64,000 nt of DNA. Source: CAWAYH01 sp963786195 (lineage in GTDB: Bacteria; Acidobacteriota; Vicinamibacteria; Vicinamibacterales; 2-12-FULL-66-21). Location of the stretch: NCBI GenBank assembly GCA_963786195.1, contig CAWAYH010000006.1:682001-746000 (forward strand), written 5' to 3'. Positions 26,829 through 37,800 of the stretch are shown one piece after another. Within the stretch, counting starts at the first letter, position 1. The number at the start of each line of letters is the position of its first letter. Position numbers and translations under genes: made by a program. Below the pieces are notes generated by a model. It had not been told where the DNA came from and ran no database searches. It was given only the letters and a program-made list of their open reading frames with translations.

Positions 26829-27887
26829 GCGTGGCGGTGCTGCCCTGGGCAGCCTCTGCGGCGTGAGCTGATAGCGATCGATCATGCGATACAGCGAGCG
26901 CCGGTCGACGTCGAGGATCGCCGCCGCGCGCGACAGGTTGCCGTGCGTGCTGCCCAGCAGCTGGTTGATGTAACGCTTCTTCACTTCTTCGAGCGTCGGA
27001 TCGCCGGCGAAGACCGCGGTGGCCGGCGCCTCTTGCTGAGGGGCGGGACGATTATCCGTCACCAGCTCGGTCGGCACCGTCAGCAGCGTGTGGTCGCAGA
27101 GGATCGCGGCATGCTCGATCACGTTCTGCAGCTGCCGGATGTTGCCGGGCCAGTGCCAGGCCATCAGACGCTCGAGCGACGCCGGCTCGACGGCGTCGAA
27201 CTGACGGCCGATGCGTGCCGCCGCCTGCGCGAGGAAGTGCTCCGCCAGCGCGGGAATGTCTTCGCGCCGTTCCCTGAGCGGCACGAGGTGTATCGGAAAC
27301 ACGCTCAGGCGATAGAACAGATCCGCCCGGAACCGTCCCTGCTCAATCGCTTCGTCCAGGTTGCGATTCGTCGCCGCGATGACGCGTACGTCGGCGTGCC
27401 GCGTCTGGCTGGCGCCGACCCGTTCGAACTCGCCTTCCTGCAGCGCGCGCAGCAGCGCGACCTGCACTTCGGCCGTCAGCTCCCCGACCTCGTCCAGGAA
27501 GAGCGTTCCGTGATCCGCCAGCTCGAAACGGCCCGTGCGCGGGCGATCCGCGCCGGTGAACGCGCCGCGCTCGTGGCCAAAGAGCTCCGAGCCGATCAGC
27601 GTATCGGGAACGGCAGCAAGATGCGCGGTCACGAGCTGGCGCATCGAACGCCGGGAATGTCGATGGATCGCGCGCGCGACGAGCTCCTTGCCCGTTCCGG
27701 TCTCACCCGTGATCAACACCGTCGTATCGAGCGGCGCGACACGGCGCAGCCGTTCGATCATCTGGCTGAACGCCGGCCCGTGACCGATCATCCCGTCGAT
27801 GCCAGCGTCGTCCGCGACCGCAACGACGGTCGCCACTTCGGCCGATGCGCTGGCTCCCGCGAAATTCAGAACCTGGCGGTTCCTCAC
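26823..27887 (-). CDS. Sigma-54-dependent activator (AAA+ and Fis-type HTH, no receiver domain)
   Basis: 354 residues. After a ~30-residue N-terminal tail the AAA+ core has GETGTGKE (Walker A), the sigma-54 contact loop GAFTGA, GTLFLDEVGEL (Walker B) and RFRADLFYRLSVFPI (sensor and arginine finger region). The C-terminal Fis-type helix-turn-helix is NLSRAAAILDVDRRSLYRMI. The regulatory domain usual in NtrC proteins is missing. A receiver-only protein is encoded just upstream with an ATGA overlap, so the two look like one NtrC split into two polypeptides. The likely target is the small secreted gene downstream. Confidence 0.93.
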   Translation of the reverse strand: MRNRQVLNFAGASASAEVATVVAVADDAGIDGMIGHGPAFSQMIERLRRVAPLDTTVLITGETGTGKELVARAIHRHSRRSMRQLVTAHLAAVPDTLIGSELFGHERGAFTGADRPRTGRFELADHGTLFLDEVGELTAEVQVALLRALQEGEFERVGASQTRHADVRVIAATNRNLDEAIEQGRFRADLFYRLSVFPIHLVPLRERREDIPALAEHFLAQAAARIGRQFDAVEPASLERLMAWHWPGNIRQLQNVIEHAAILCDHTLLTVPTELVTDNRPAPQQEAPATAVFAGDPTLEEVKKRYINQLLGSTHGNLSRAAAILDVDRRSLYRMIDRYQLTPQRLPRAAPPRV

Positions 27888-28321
27888 GATCTGCCTCCTT
27901 GCTCTCGAATCTCCCCCTCAACCCTCTGCTGCGCGACGGAAGGCGACACGAACGGCTCACCCGCCAGAACCTTGTGGATGGCCGTTGCCAGATCCGTCAC
28001 GAGACGATCCTTGGTCACGAAGCCCACGGCGCCGAGCCGCATGGCCTCTTCCACGTACTCGCGATCGTGATGCATCGTGACGAACACGACCTTCGACCGG
28101 GCCCCCTCGGCCTGCAGTCGCGCGGCGGCCGCGAGGCCACTGAGCCCCGGCATCGCGATGTCGAGCACGAGAACATCGGGCTCGAGCCGCGCGGCCGCCG
28201 CGATTGCCGACGGCGCGTCGCCGAATGCGCCGACGACGTCGTAGTCCCTCGAGATCAGGCGAATCAGATGATCGAGCATTGGCTGATGGTCATCCGCGAC
28301 GAGAATTCGAGGGCGAGTCAT
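27884..28321 (-). CDS. Receiver-only response regulator paired with the split sigma-54 activator
   Basis: 145 residues forming one CheY-like receiver domain: acidic pocket D10-D11, phospho-acceptor D54 (DVLVLDIAMPG), T in VFVTMHHDR and K in GFVTKDR. A ~25-residue tail (VAQQRVEGEIREQGGRS) follows and no DNA-binding domain is present. The receiver is of the NarL type rather than the NtrC type. Its stop overlaps the activator start by 4 bases. It lies divergent from a HisKA_3 kinase gene 54 bases away, the probable phosphodonor. Confidence 0.9.
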   Translation of the reverse strand: MTRPRILVADDHQPMLDHLIRLISRDYDVVGAFGDAPSAIAAAARLEPDVLVLDIAMPGLSGLAAAARLQAEGARSKVVFVTMHHDREYVEEAMRLGAVGFVTKDRLVTDLATAIHKVLAGEPFVSPSVAQQRVEGEIREQGGRS

Positions 28322-28375
28322 GTGTTCGGCGGCGTGATGTAAGATCGACCTTCCGGACTGATCTCCTGCCTCACG

Positions 28376-29548
28376 ATGGTCCTACGCCAGCGCCGCCTCG
28401 TGAAACTCGGAGTATCCCGGATCCCGCCCCGGAATGTACGAGTCGCCGCCAGCCCGGCAGGGCGCGGGCGCAAACCCAACAGCCACACTGAGATGGACGG
28501 CATCCGCTGGGACCGGTCGACGTTTTCGCGGCTGACGCTGGCTGTCGTCTCCGTGGCGATCGCGCTGGTCCTGTCGCTGTGGCTCGAACCTGTGCTGGAC
28601 GCGACGACGGTGTTCGTGGTCGCGGTCGTGGTCGTCGCCTGGTTCGCAGGCCTCGTCCCCGGGCTGCTGGCGGTGTTCCTGGCGACGATTGCCGTCGATT
28701 ACGCCTTCACGCCGCCGCTGTACTCGTTCAAGTTCGGCATCGACCACGCGCCACGAGTCGTGCTCTTTGCGGTCCTCGCCGGGTTCATCGCGTCCGCCAG
28801 CGCGACGCGGCGGCGCGCCGAAGATCTGCTCAGACGTGCGCGCGACGAGCTGGACGTTCGCGTCCGCGAGCGGACGGCGGACCTGACAAACGCCAACGAG
28901 CGCCTGGAGGAACTGGCCGGTCGGCTCATCAACGCCCAGGAGGAAGAGCGCAGCCGCATCGGCCGCGAGCTGCACGATCACATCAGCCAGCGGCTCGGCA
29001 TCCTCGCGATCAAGATCGATCAGGCCCGCGCGGACATGCCGAACCCACAGGGGTCGGTCGGCGAAGCGCTCCGGGACCTGCGTCAGCACACCAGTGAGAT
29101 CACCGGCGACGTCCACCGCCTCTCACATCGCCTGCACTCGTCGATGCTCGATCACCTGGGCCTGGTGCCGGCGCTCCAGAAGCTGGTCGAGGAGATCGCG
29201 GAGAGCCACGCGATGAAGATCGACTTTGTGCACACGCCGGTGCCGGCGTCCCTGCCGCCCGACGTCGCGCTGTGTCTCTTCCGGATCGCCGAAGAGAGCC
29301 TGAACAACGTCGCCAAGCATAGCGGCGCGCATGCGGCGCGGGTGGAAGTCGCCCGCGACGCCGATGGCGTGCGCCTGACGGTGGACGACTCGGGCGTCGG
29401 CTTCGATCCGGCCACGGCCGAAGGCCGCGCCGGTCTCGGCTTCGTCAGCATGCGGGAACGCCTGCGGCTGATCCACGGCACGCTGCAGGTCCATTCGGAC
29501 GGCTCGCAGGGCACGCGGATCGAAGCGTGGGTTCCCGTCAGAGCATGA
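28376..29548 (+). CDS. Sensor histidine kinase with DUF4118-like membrane domain (HisKA_3)
   Basis: 390 residues from ATG 28376; ATG 28493 (codon 40) is an alternative that removes a basic leader. A DUF4118-type four-helix membrane block covers about 50-142 (TLAVVSVAIALVLSLWLEPV, then VFVVAVVVVAWFAGLVPGLL), followed by a coiled coil and the box EEERSRIGRELHDHISQRLG with H200. HATPase_c motifs are FRIAEESLNNVAKHS, DDSGVGFDP and GLGFVSMRERL. The stop overlaps the next ATG (ATGA). It probably serves the NarL regulator downstream and possibly the divergent receiver protein. Confidence 0.92.
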   Translation: MVLRQRRLVKLGVSRIPPRNVRVAASPAGRGRKPNSHTEMDGIRWDRSTFSRLTLAVVSVAIALVLSLWLEPVLDATTVFVVAVVVVAWFAGLVPGLLAVFLATIAVDYAFTPPLYSFKFGIDHAPRVVLFAVLAGFIASASATRRRAEDLLRRARDELDVRVRERTADLTNANERLEELAGRLINAQEEERSRIGRELHDHISQRLGILAIKIDQARADMPNPQGSVGEALRDLRQHTSEITGDVHRLSHRLHSSMLDHLGLVPALQKLVEEIAESHAMKIDFVHTPVPASLPPDVALCLFRIAEESLNNVAKHSGAHAARVEVARDADGVRLTVDDSGVGFDPATAEGRAGLGFVSMRERLRLIHGTLQVHSDGSQGTRIEAWVPVRA

Positions 29549-30196
29549 GCGGCCACATGACGACGGCCCGACCACGGATTCTGCTGGCGGACGATCACAC
29601 GCTGATGGTGGAAGCCCTTCGGCATCTGCTGCAGGCCGAGTTCGACGTCGTCGGCACCGTCTCGGACGGACGCGCGCTGCTGAAGGCCGCCGCCGAACTG
29701 CAAGCCCGATCTCGTCGTCGTCGACATCGGCATGCCGCTGCTGAACGGGCTCGACGCCACCGAGCAGCTCAAGTCGCTGCAGCCGGACATCAAGGTCATC
29801 TATCCTCACGCAGCATCGCGAGCCGCAGTACGCCGCAGAAGCGTTCAGCGCCAGGCGTCGGGGTATCTGCTGAAGGACTCGGCGGCGTCCGAGCTGACGA
29901 CGGCGATCCGGGAAGCCCTGCAGGGGCGGTGGTACGTCTCGCCGCTGATCGCGAAAGAGATGATGGGCGCCGTCCTTCATCCCGAGCCGCCCGACACGAG
30001 ACCCCTCAGCACGCGCGAGCGCGAGGTGTTGCAGTTGCTCGCCGAAGGCAAGTCGATGAAGGAAGTGGCGGCCGTGCTCGACATCAGTCCTCGAACCGTC
30101 GAGTTTCACAAGTACCGGGTCATGGAACTCCTGGGCGTCAAGACCAACGCGGAGCTGGTCCAGTACGCCATTCGCCACGGGCTCATTACCCCCTGA
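29545..30196 (+). CDS. NarL/FixJ-type response regulator (frameshifted)
   Basis: ATG 29545 overlaps the kinase stop. The receiver domain starts with PRILLADDHTLMVEALRHLL. A +1 break near 29702 (AAEL to KPDLVVVDIGMPLLNG) restores the phospho-acceptor motif. A second +1 near 29805 and a -1 near 29855 bracket a segment whose proper reading is LTQHREPQYAAEAF. From 29860 the frame is clean through GYLLKDSAAS and a LuxR-type HTH (PLSTREREVLQLLAEGKSMK, VAAVLDISPRTVEFHKYRV). Length minus net one base is 217 codons, normal for the family. Confidence 0.85.
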
Positions 30197-30341
30197 TCGC
30201 TCGTGGCGAGTTTGCAGACTCGCTGCAACCGCGCCCCACGCAACGGCTCACGTTCGATCTTCCTCCTGGCGTTTGCGCTTCTGTCCGGCTGGTATGTCGA
30301 TTGCCCGGCCAGAGAAAAGCGATACGTAAACGGAGGAATTC

Positions 30342-33292
30342 ATGCGTGAGAAGTGTCTTATTGCCCTTGCCCTGGTCCTGGCTTGTGCGTGCGCAGCCTG
30401 GGCACAGGAGAACACGACGGGATCGATCGCGGGACGCGTGGTCGACGCGCAGGGCCTGCCGGTTCCGGGCGCGACGGTCACCGTCGTCACGCCGCAGGGC
30501 CCGCGGACGTTGACCACCGATTCGGATGGCCGCTTCTTCGCGCCGTTCCTGACGCCTGGTCAGTACGAGGTCAAGGTCGAGCTGCAGGGCTTCCGGACGC
30601 TCGATCGTCAGAACGTCGACGTGCGGCTCGGTCAGCGAGTCGAGCTCACGCTGCCGCTGCAGGTCGGCTCGCTCACCGAAGCCGTCACACGTCTCGGCGC
30701 GTCGCCGGTGGTCGACACGTCGAGCACGACCACGGGCGCGATGCTCGACAGCGATATGCTCAGCCGCATTCCGGTCGGCCGTCGCTTCAGCGACACGCTG
30801 TACATCGCGCCCGGCGTCAGCAGCGGCGGCCAGGTCGGCGAGGCCAACCCGTCGATGTCAGGCGGCAGCGGCCTCGAGAATCAGTACGTCGTCGACGGCG
30901 TCAACATCACCAACGCCGGCTACGGCGCGCTCGGGTCGTATTCGATCGTCTTCGGTTCGCTCGGCAACGGCATGCCGTTCGACTTCATCAAGGAAGACGC
31001 AGGTCAAGACCGGCGGCTACGAAGCCGAGTTCGGACAGTCGACCGGCGGCGTCGTCAACGTCGTCACCAAGAGCGGCACGAACACGCTGCGCGGCAGCGT
31101 CTTCGGCTACTTCGCGGCCGGACGGGCTCGAGAGCCTCGTACAACCAGGTCAACACCGTCAACGGCACGGTCAACACGACCGGACACGAATCAGAGCGAC
31201 GCCGGCGTCGAAGCGGGCGGCCCGATCGTTCGCGAACAAGGTGTTCTTCTTCGGCGCCGTCGATCCGCAGTGGGATGCGGACGACGTACGTCGCGCCGGA
31301 CGGATTCCCGCTGCGCAGCCTCGGAGACGTGGACCGCGATCGCCGCATCGTGCCGTACGCCGCGAAGGGCACGTGGCAGACGACGTCCGGCGCAGCGTAT
31401 CGATGCGTCGTTCTTCGGCGATCCCGCCGTCGGCGACAACGGACCGCAGCGCTACACGGCGCTGCTGCGCACCGACACCGTCCGGCTTCAGCAAGCTGGA
31501 CAAGTACGGCGGCCACAACCAGACCGTCAGGTACGAGGGCGCGCTCAACCGATCACTGGCTGCTCGAGGGATCGTTCGCGCGCGCGCAGAACAGCATCGT
31601 CGAGATTCCGTCGGTCGAACAGTGGTCGACGATCGACAACACCGTGACGCCGCAGGTGCGCAGCGGCGGCATCGGTTTCTACGAAGTCGGCAACGAAGGC
31701 GTGAACTGGCAGTACCAGGCCAAGGCCACCAACGTCATCGGCACCGCATCAGCTTCGCTACGGCGTCGAATACGAGAACATCGACTACACGAACACGATC
31801 AACCGGACCGGTCCGACCTTCACGCTGCCGAACGGCGACGCAGACCGTCACCGGCGCCGAGATTGAAGTCGATCCCGATCCGACGTTCGGACAGATCTAC
31901 CGCGTCGTGCGCGCCAACACCAGCAACATCGCGCGACACGCACGCAGCACTACGTGAACCTCTTCGTGCAGGACACGTGGCAGGTCGGCATCGCGGCTGA
32001 CGATCAACCCCGGCATCCGCTACGAGCGCCAGAAGCTCGACCGGCACGCTCGCAGATCTGACGCTCGGCAACAACTGGGCGCCGCGCATCGGCGCGACGT
32101 TCGACCCGACCGGCGAGCGGCAAGATGAAGATCTACGGCAACTGGGGACGCTTCTACACCGAAGATCCCGAACGACCTGGCGGCGCGGTCTCTGTCGTCT
32201 GACGCCGGCGTGTCGCCGCGCCGACTACTTCGACGCCAACCTGACGCAGCCGGTGCCCGATGGCGTCCTCGCGCTCGGACACGACGCGCCACTTCCTCCG
32301 GCAGGGCCTGAGCCACGACCTCATCGACCCGAACGTCAAGGTCGAGCTACCTGGATGAAGTGATCGGCGGCTTCGAGTTCGAGGCGCTGCCGGGGCATGA
32401 ACGTCGGCGTGCGCTACATCCACCGCGACATTCCGCGCGTGCTCGAGGACGTGCAGCCGTTCCCGGTCGTCGCCGGCGATCTCGGCATTCCGGGCGCGAT
32501 TACGGTCGACTACACGCTGACCAATCCGGGGCCCGCCACGCCGACGGCCGGCGACCTCGGCGCGAGCTTCGAAAAGCCGATCCACAACTACGACGCGGTC
32601 GAAGTGACCGCCGACAAGCGGTTCGCGCAACCAGTGGTCGCTGCAGGCGTCGTATCGCTACTCGCGGCTGCGCGGCACGTTCGAGGGCTTCTTCCGCGAC
32701 GACAACGGGCAGTCGGATCCGGGCATCACGTCGCTCTTCGACTTCCCGACCAACGATCCGAGCTACACCGCGATCGGCGTGCCGCAGTTCGGTTATCGCG
32801 GCGACGTCCGCTTCCTTGGCAGCGCTCGGCGAAGGTCCGCTGCCGCTCGACCGGACGCACCAGGTGAAGCTGTATGGCAGCTACGCCGTTCACGATCGGG
32901 CTCAACGTCGGCGCAGGCGTCGCTCTCAGCTCGGGCAAGCCGCTGACGGCACTGGCTGCGCATCCGGTCGTACGGGAACGCGGGCGAGATTCCTGAAGGG
33001 CCGCGCGGCTCCGGCTTCGAGACGGTCGACGGCTTCCAGACGCGGACGCCGTTCGAGTACAACACGAGCGTCCATGGCGACTACGGCCTGAACGTGGGAC
33101 ACGGTCAGCGCGTCGTGCTGCTGGCCGACGTGTTCAACCTCTTCAATCGCCAGACGGCGCTCGACTACGACCCGGACACGCAGACCACGTTCCCGGTGCC
33201 TCAACCCCGACTTCGGCCAGCCGAGTCGGTTCAACCTCGCGCAACTTCAAACGCCCCGGCAGATCCGTATCGGTGTGAGGTACGAGTTCTGA
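30342..33292 (+). pseudogene. TonB-dependent receptor with carboxypeptidase-like regulatory domain, broken by about 26 +1 indels
   Basis: ATG 30342 follows GGAGG. Signal peptide CLIALALVLACACAAWAQ, then a CarboxypepD_reg domain (GSIAGRVVDAQGLPVPGATV) and a plug domain (DSDMLSRIPVGRRFSDTLYI, NQYVVDGVNITNAGYG). From about 30996 the frame jumps every 13-235 bases, yet the pieces join into one receptor: GYEAEFGQSTGGVVNVVTKS, VFFFGAVDPQWD, YVNLFVQDTWQVG, NNWAPRIGATFDPTG, DVFNLFNRQTALDYDPDTQT, RQIRIGVRYEF. All 26 breaks I could place are +1, and 2951 minus 26 is exactly 975 codons. As read it is a pseudogene, but sequence error is likely. The OmpA-type terminal F is intact. Confidence 0.85.
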
Positions 33293-33309
33293 GTTGGGCC
33301 CGCCTTCGG

Positions 33310-33338
33310 GACGGCAGGCGCTTTCGGCGCCTGTCGTC
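33310..33338 (+). terminator. Terminator-like hairpin after the TonB receptor
   Basis: AGGCGC-TTTCG-GCGCCT forms the core of a longer stem (GACGGC upstream, GTCGTC downstream) 17 bases after the stop at 33292. It also lies downstream of the convergent efflux operon, so it may work in both directions. Confidence 0.5.
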
Positions 33339-33350
33339 CTCCTGCCTTGG

Positions 33351-33398
33351 CAGATGGCACACGGCCAATGGCAAATGGTAAATGGCAGATGGCAAACG
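33351..33398. repeat. Short degenerate repeat ATGGCAA/ATGGTAA
   Basis: Five to six copies of a 7-mer related to ATGGCAA lie between the TonB hairpin and the outer-membrane-factor stop. A similar ATGGTAA/ATGGGAA tract occurs at 56152-56182. Confidence 0.6.
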
Positions 33399-34874
33399 CT
33401 ATTTCGATGGTGATTCGGTAACCGCCGGATCCGTGGCGCGTCTCCAGCCGCCGCCGAGCGCTTTCACGAGCTGGACGCTCGCCACCATCCGCCGCTCGAC
33501 GATGCCGACCGCGGTTCTCTGGTTGTCGAGGAGAGCGCTCTGCGCGGTGATCACCTGCAGGTAGTCCGCGGTGCCCGCCCTGTATTGACTCATCGAGATG
33601 TCGAGCGATCTCTGAGCGGCTTGTATGGCTGCTTCCTGCTCCTGCGCTTCCCGCTCGAGGATCCGGAGGGCCGCCAGGTTGTCTTCAACTTCCTGAAACG
33701 ACGTCAACACGGTCTGACGGTACGCCGCGACGTCGCCATCGTATGCCGCCTGCCTCTCGGCCACGGCCGCGCGGCGCGCACCGCCATCGAAGATCGTTGC
33801 GGCGATCGCCGGGCCGAGCGACCACACTCGACTTGGCCACATCAGCCAGCTCGAGAGCCGAGTCGCCTCGAATTCGAACGATCCGCCCAGGATGAGCGAC
33901 GGGAAGAACGCGGTCCGGGCGTTTCCAATCGAGGCATTCGCGGATGCGACCAGCCGTTCGGCGCCCGCGATATCAGGTCGCCGCTCGAGCAGCTCGGACG
34001 GGAGGCCGACGGGAATCACAGGCACGGCCGGAGCCCAGTCGCCCGGAACTTCGGGAAGTGTGAACGTTGACGCCGGCTCGCCGACGAGCACCGCAATCGC
34101 GTGCTCGACCTGAGCGCGCTGAATCCCGAGGTCGGTCGCCTGCGCGCGCGTCGTCTCGAGCTCGGTTTGCGCTTGCGCGACATCCACGCCCGAGGCCACT
34201 CCCGCTTTCTGTCGCGCTATGGTGAGCTGCAGCGTCTTTTCAAATGCTCCGACCGTGTCGCGCAGCAAGTGTTCCTCGGCGTCGAGCGCACGCAGCTCGA
34301 AATAGTCCGCAGCCAGTTCTGTTCGCATGCTCAGCCGCGCGGTTTCGAGATCCGCAGCACTGGCCTGAGCGCCTGCCACGCTGGACGCCACAGCAGTCCG
34401 CACCCTGCCCCACAAATCGGCCTCGTATGAGAAATCAAAGGGCAGGGCATACTGGGTCGAGGTGCCAACGGCGCCGTTCGTGGACGGGCGATTCGCCGAA
34501 AAGCGGGATCTGGTAATCGACGGCGCAGTGGTGACCTTCGGGTAATAGTCGGCCCGATTGAGTTTCACGAGCGCCCGCGCCTGGGACAACGCGGCCTCGG
34601 CCGCTTTCACCGTCTGGTTCGAGACGTCGACGCGTTCGATCAGCGCACCGAGTTGTGCGTCGGAATACATGTCCCACCAGGGGCCGCGTGTTAGCTGATC
34701 GGCCGGATTGGCCGGTTTCCAGGCGTCGGGCGATCCGGGCTCGTGCGTCTCCTTGAACGCGGGAGGCGCCGCGACAGCCGGCGGCACATACCGTGGCCCG
34801 CCCGCGCAGGCGACGGAACTCGTCAGCGCCGCCGTCAACACGATGCGCACAGAACTCGCAGCCACGATCTTCAT
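33399..34874 (-). CDS. Outer-membrane efflux lipoprotein, NodT/TolC family
   Basis: I start at ATG 34874, which overlaps the upstream RND stop (ATGA), instead of 34913. That gives a lipoprotein signal (VRIVLTAALTSSVACAGG) with lipobox SVAC and 491 residues, the normal NodT size. Two long helical hairpins (NQTVKAAEAALSQARALVKL, QAQTELETTRAQATDLGIQR, YDGDVAAYRQTVLTSFQEVE) and the motif LLERRPDIAGAERLVASANA are diagnostic of OEP repeats. It closes the efflux operon and should form the outer-membrane channel of the pump. Confidence 0.95.
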   Translation of the reverse strand: MKIVAASSVRIVLTAALTSSVACAGGPRYVPPAVAAPPAFKETHEPGSPDAWKPANPADQLTRGPWWDMYSDAQLGALIERVDVSNQTVKAAEAALSQARALVKLNRADYYPKVTTAPSITRSRFSANRPSTNGAVGTSTQYALPFDFSYEADLWGRVRTAVASSVAGAQASAADLETARLSMRTELAADYFELRALDAEEHLLRDTVGAFEKTLQLTIARQKAGVASGVDVAQAQTELETTRAQATDLGIQRAQVEHAIAVLVGEPASTFTLPEVPGDWAPAVPVIPVGLPSELLERRPDIAGAERLVASANASIGNARTAFFPSLILGGSFEFEATRLSSWLMWPSRVWSLGPAIAATIFDGGARRAAVAERQAAYDGDVAAYRQTVLTSFQEVEDNLAALRILEREAQEQEAAIQAAQRSLDISMSQYRAGTADYLQVITAQSALLDNQRTAVGIVERRMVASVQLVKALGGGWRRATDPAVTESPSK

Positions 34875-37800
34875 CGCCACACCCTCCCCAGCCACGCGCG
34901 ACCGTTCGTCCACCTCAGGCGATCCAGATACAGATAGAGCACGGGCGTCGTGAACAGCGTGAGCATCTGGCTGACGAGGAGGCCTCCGACGATCGCGACG
35001 CCGAGCGGCCGTCGCAGTTCGGCGCCGATGCCACTCGCAAACGCCACGGGCACCGCGCCCAGGAACGCCGCCATCGTGGTCATCAGGATCGGCCGGAAAC
35101 GCAGCAGACAGGCCTCGTAGATCGCCGCTTCCGACGTCTTGCCTTCTCGGCGTTCCGCCTCCAGCGCGAAGTCGATCATCATGATGGCGTTCTTCTTGAC
35201 GATGCCGATGAGCAGGATGATGCCGATGAGCGCGATGACGCTCAGCTCCATGTGAAAGAGCATCAAGGCCAGCAGAGCGCCGACACCAGCCGACGGCAAC
35301 GTCGAGAGAATGGTGATCGGATGGACGTAGCTCTCGTACAGGACGCCGAGGACGATGTACACGACGATCAACGCGGACGCGATGAGGAGCGGCTGGTTCT
35401 CGAGCGCGTCCTGAAATGCCTGGGCGGTTCCCTGGAATGACCCCTGAACGGTGGCGGGCAGTCGCATCTCGCGGGTCGCTGCTGTCACGACATCGACTGC
35501 TTCACCGAGCGACACCCCGGGTGCGGGGCTGAACGACAGCGTCGTCGATGGGAACTGGCTCTGGTGGGTCACGGACAACGTCGTCGCGGTCGGCGCGAAA
35601 TCGGCAACCGACATCAGCGGTGTCACGGTGGCATTCGCCGTAGCCAGATGAACATCGTTCAGCACGTCAGGAGTCTGGCGCCACGCCGGCGCGACCTCCA
35701 TCACGACACGATACTGATTGAGCGCGGTATAGATGGTCGACACGGGCGCCTGGTCGAACGCATCGCCAAGCGCGGCATCGATCCGGTTCATCGACAGACC
35801 GACGCGTGAGGCCGAGTCGCGATCGATCCGAATCGACGCTTCGAGCGCCTGACTCTGCTGATCGCTGTTGACGTCGGTGAGCTGCGGCAGCTGTTTCAGC
35901 TGCGCCAGGACCCGGGGCGTCCACGCCTGCAGATCGTCGAGGTTGTCCCCACGGAGTGTGAATTGATACAGGGCGTTGGCGGCCCGTCCACCGACGCGGA
36001 TGTCCTGCGAGGGCTGGAGAAACAGCTGGGCGCCCGGCACCACCGCAGTCCGGCCGCGAAGACGCGTAACGACGTCAGCCGCGCTCACGCGACGTTCCTC
36101 GAGCGGCTTCAGCTGCACGAAAAAGCGCGCGGTATTGGCCGCACCGCCGCCGCCAGTGAACGCCACGACCGTCTGAATCGCCGGGTCGGCTCCGACGATG
36201 CCGGAGAGCGCGGTTACCTTGTCGCGCATGGCCTGGAACGAGATATCCTGCCGGGCCTGCACGTTGCCGGTCAGCATTCCGGTGTCCTGTATTGGAAAGA
36301 ATCCCTTCTGCGCGACGCGATAGAGCTGGACGGTCACCACAATGGTCAGGAGCGTCATCGCGAGTGTCAGCCGCCGGTAGGTCAGCGCGCGGCGCAGACC
36401 GCGTTCGTACAACGCCAGCAGTCCCGAAAAAGCGCGTTCGCTTGCCTCATACAGCCGGCCGTGCGATTCGCCGCGTTCCGATCGCAGCAGCACGGCGCAC
36501 AGCATCGGCGTTGTCGTCAGCGACACGATCATCGAGACCGCGATCGCGGCAGAGAGCGTCACGGCGAACTCGCGGAAGAGCCGCCCGACGATGCCGCCCA
36601 TCAGCAGGATGGGAATGAACACGGCGATGAGCGACGTGCTCATCGAGAACACGGTGAATCCGACTTCACGGGAGCCGACCAGTGCGGCATCGAGCGGCGT
36701 CAAGCCCTGCTCGCGATGCCGTGAGATGTTCTCAATGACGACAATCGCATCGTCGATGACGAACCCCGTCGAGATCGTGAGCGCCATCATCGAGAGGTTG
36801 TCGAGGCTGTAGCCGACGAGATGCATCACCACGAACGTGCCGGCCAGCGACAGCGGGACGGCCACACCAGGGATGAAGGTGGCGCGCGCGCTGCGAAGAA
36901 AGACGAAGACCACGAGCACGACCAGGGCGATAGCCAGCACGAGCGTGACCTCGCCGTCCCGGATGGAGCTGCGAATGGTCGTCGTGCGGTCGCTCGCCAC
37001 CGTGATGTCGATGTCGGAGGGAATCGAGGCCTTGAGCTGCGGCAGCATGGCGCGCACGGCGTCGACCGTGCGGACGATGTTGGCGCCGGGCTGGCGAAAC
37101 ACGATGACGGACACATCGCGCTTCCCGTTGACGACCCCGAGCGTGCGCAAATCCTGAACCGAATCGTCGACGCTGGCCACATCGGCCAGCCGGACGGCGG
37201 CGCCGTTCCGCCAGGCGACGACGAGCGGCTTGTATTGATCGGCCTTGAACAACTGATCCGTGGCGGCGATCGTCCAGGTCTCGGTGGCGTCGGAGATTCG
37301 ACCCTTCGGACGATTCGCGTTCGCTGCCGCCAGCGCAGCCCTCACCTGATCGAGCCCTATGCCGTACGCGCTGAGCGCCGAGGGGTTCAGCTCGACGCGC
37401 ACCGCCGGCAGCGCGCCCCCTCCGACGGTCACCTCACCCACGCCGTCAGCCTGAGACAGCTTCTGTTGCAGGATGGAGGAGGCCGCGTCGAACACGCTCG
37501 CAATAGGCCGCGTGTCGGATGTGAGCGCGAGAATCATGATTGGCGACTCCGCAGGATTGACCTTGCGGTATGTGGGATTGGTCGGAAGGTTGGCCGGCAG
37601 ATCCGCCCGCGCCGCGTTGATCGCCGCCTGCACCTCGCGCGCGGCGCCGTCGATGTTTCGATCGAGGTCGAACTGCAGGACGATCTGCGTCGATCCCAGC
37701 GAGCTCGTCGACGTCAGTTCGGTCAGGCCGGCGATACGGCCGAATTGGCGCTCGAGCGGCGTCGCGACCGCTGACGCCATGGTCTCGGGGCTCGCGCCCG

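Noticed and set aside
30990..33205. Programmed ribosomal frameshifting in the TonB receptor
   Set aside because: About 26 sites with no shared slippery heptamer, pseudoknot or stop context; known programmed systems use one or two sites.
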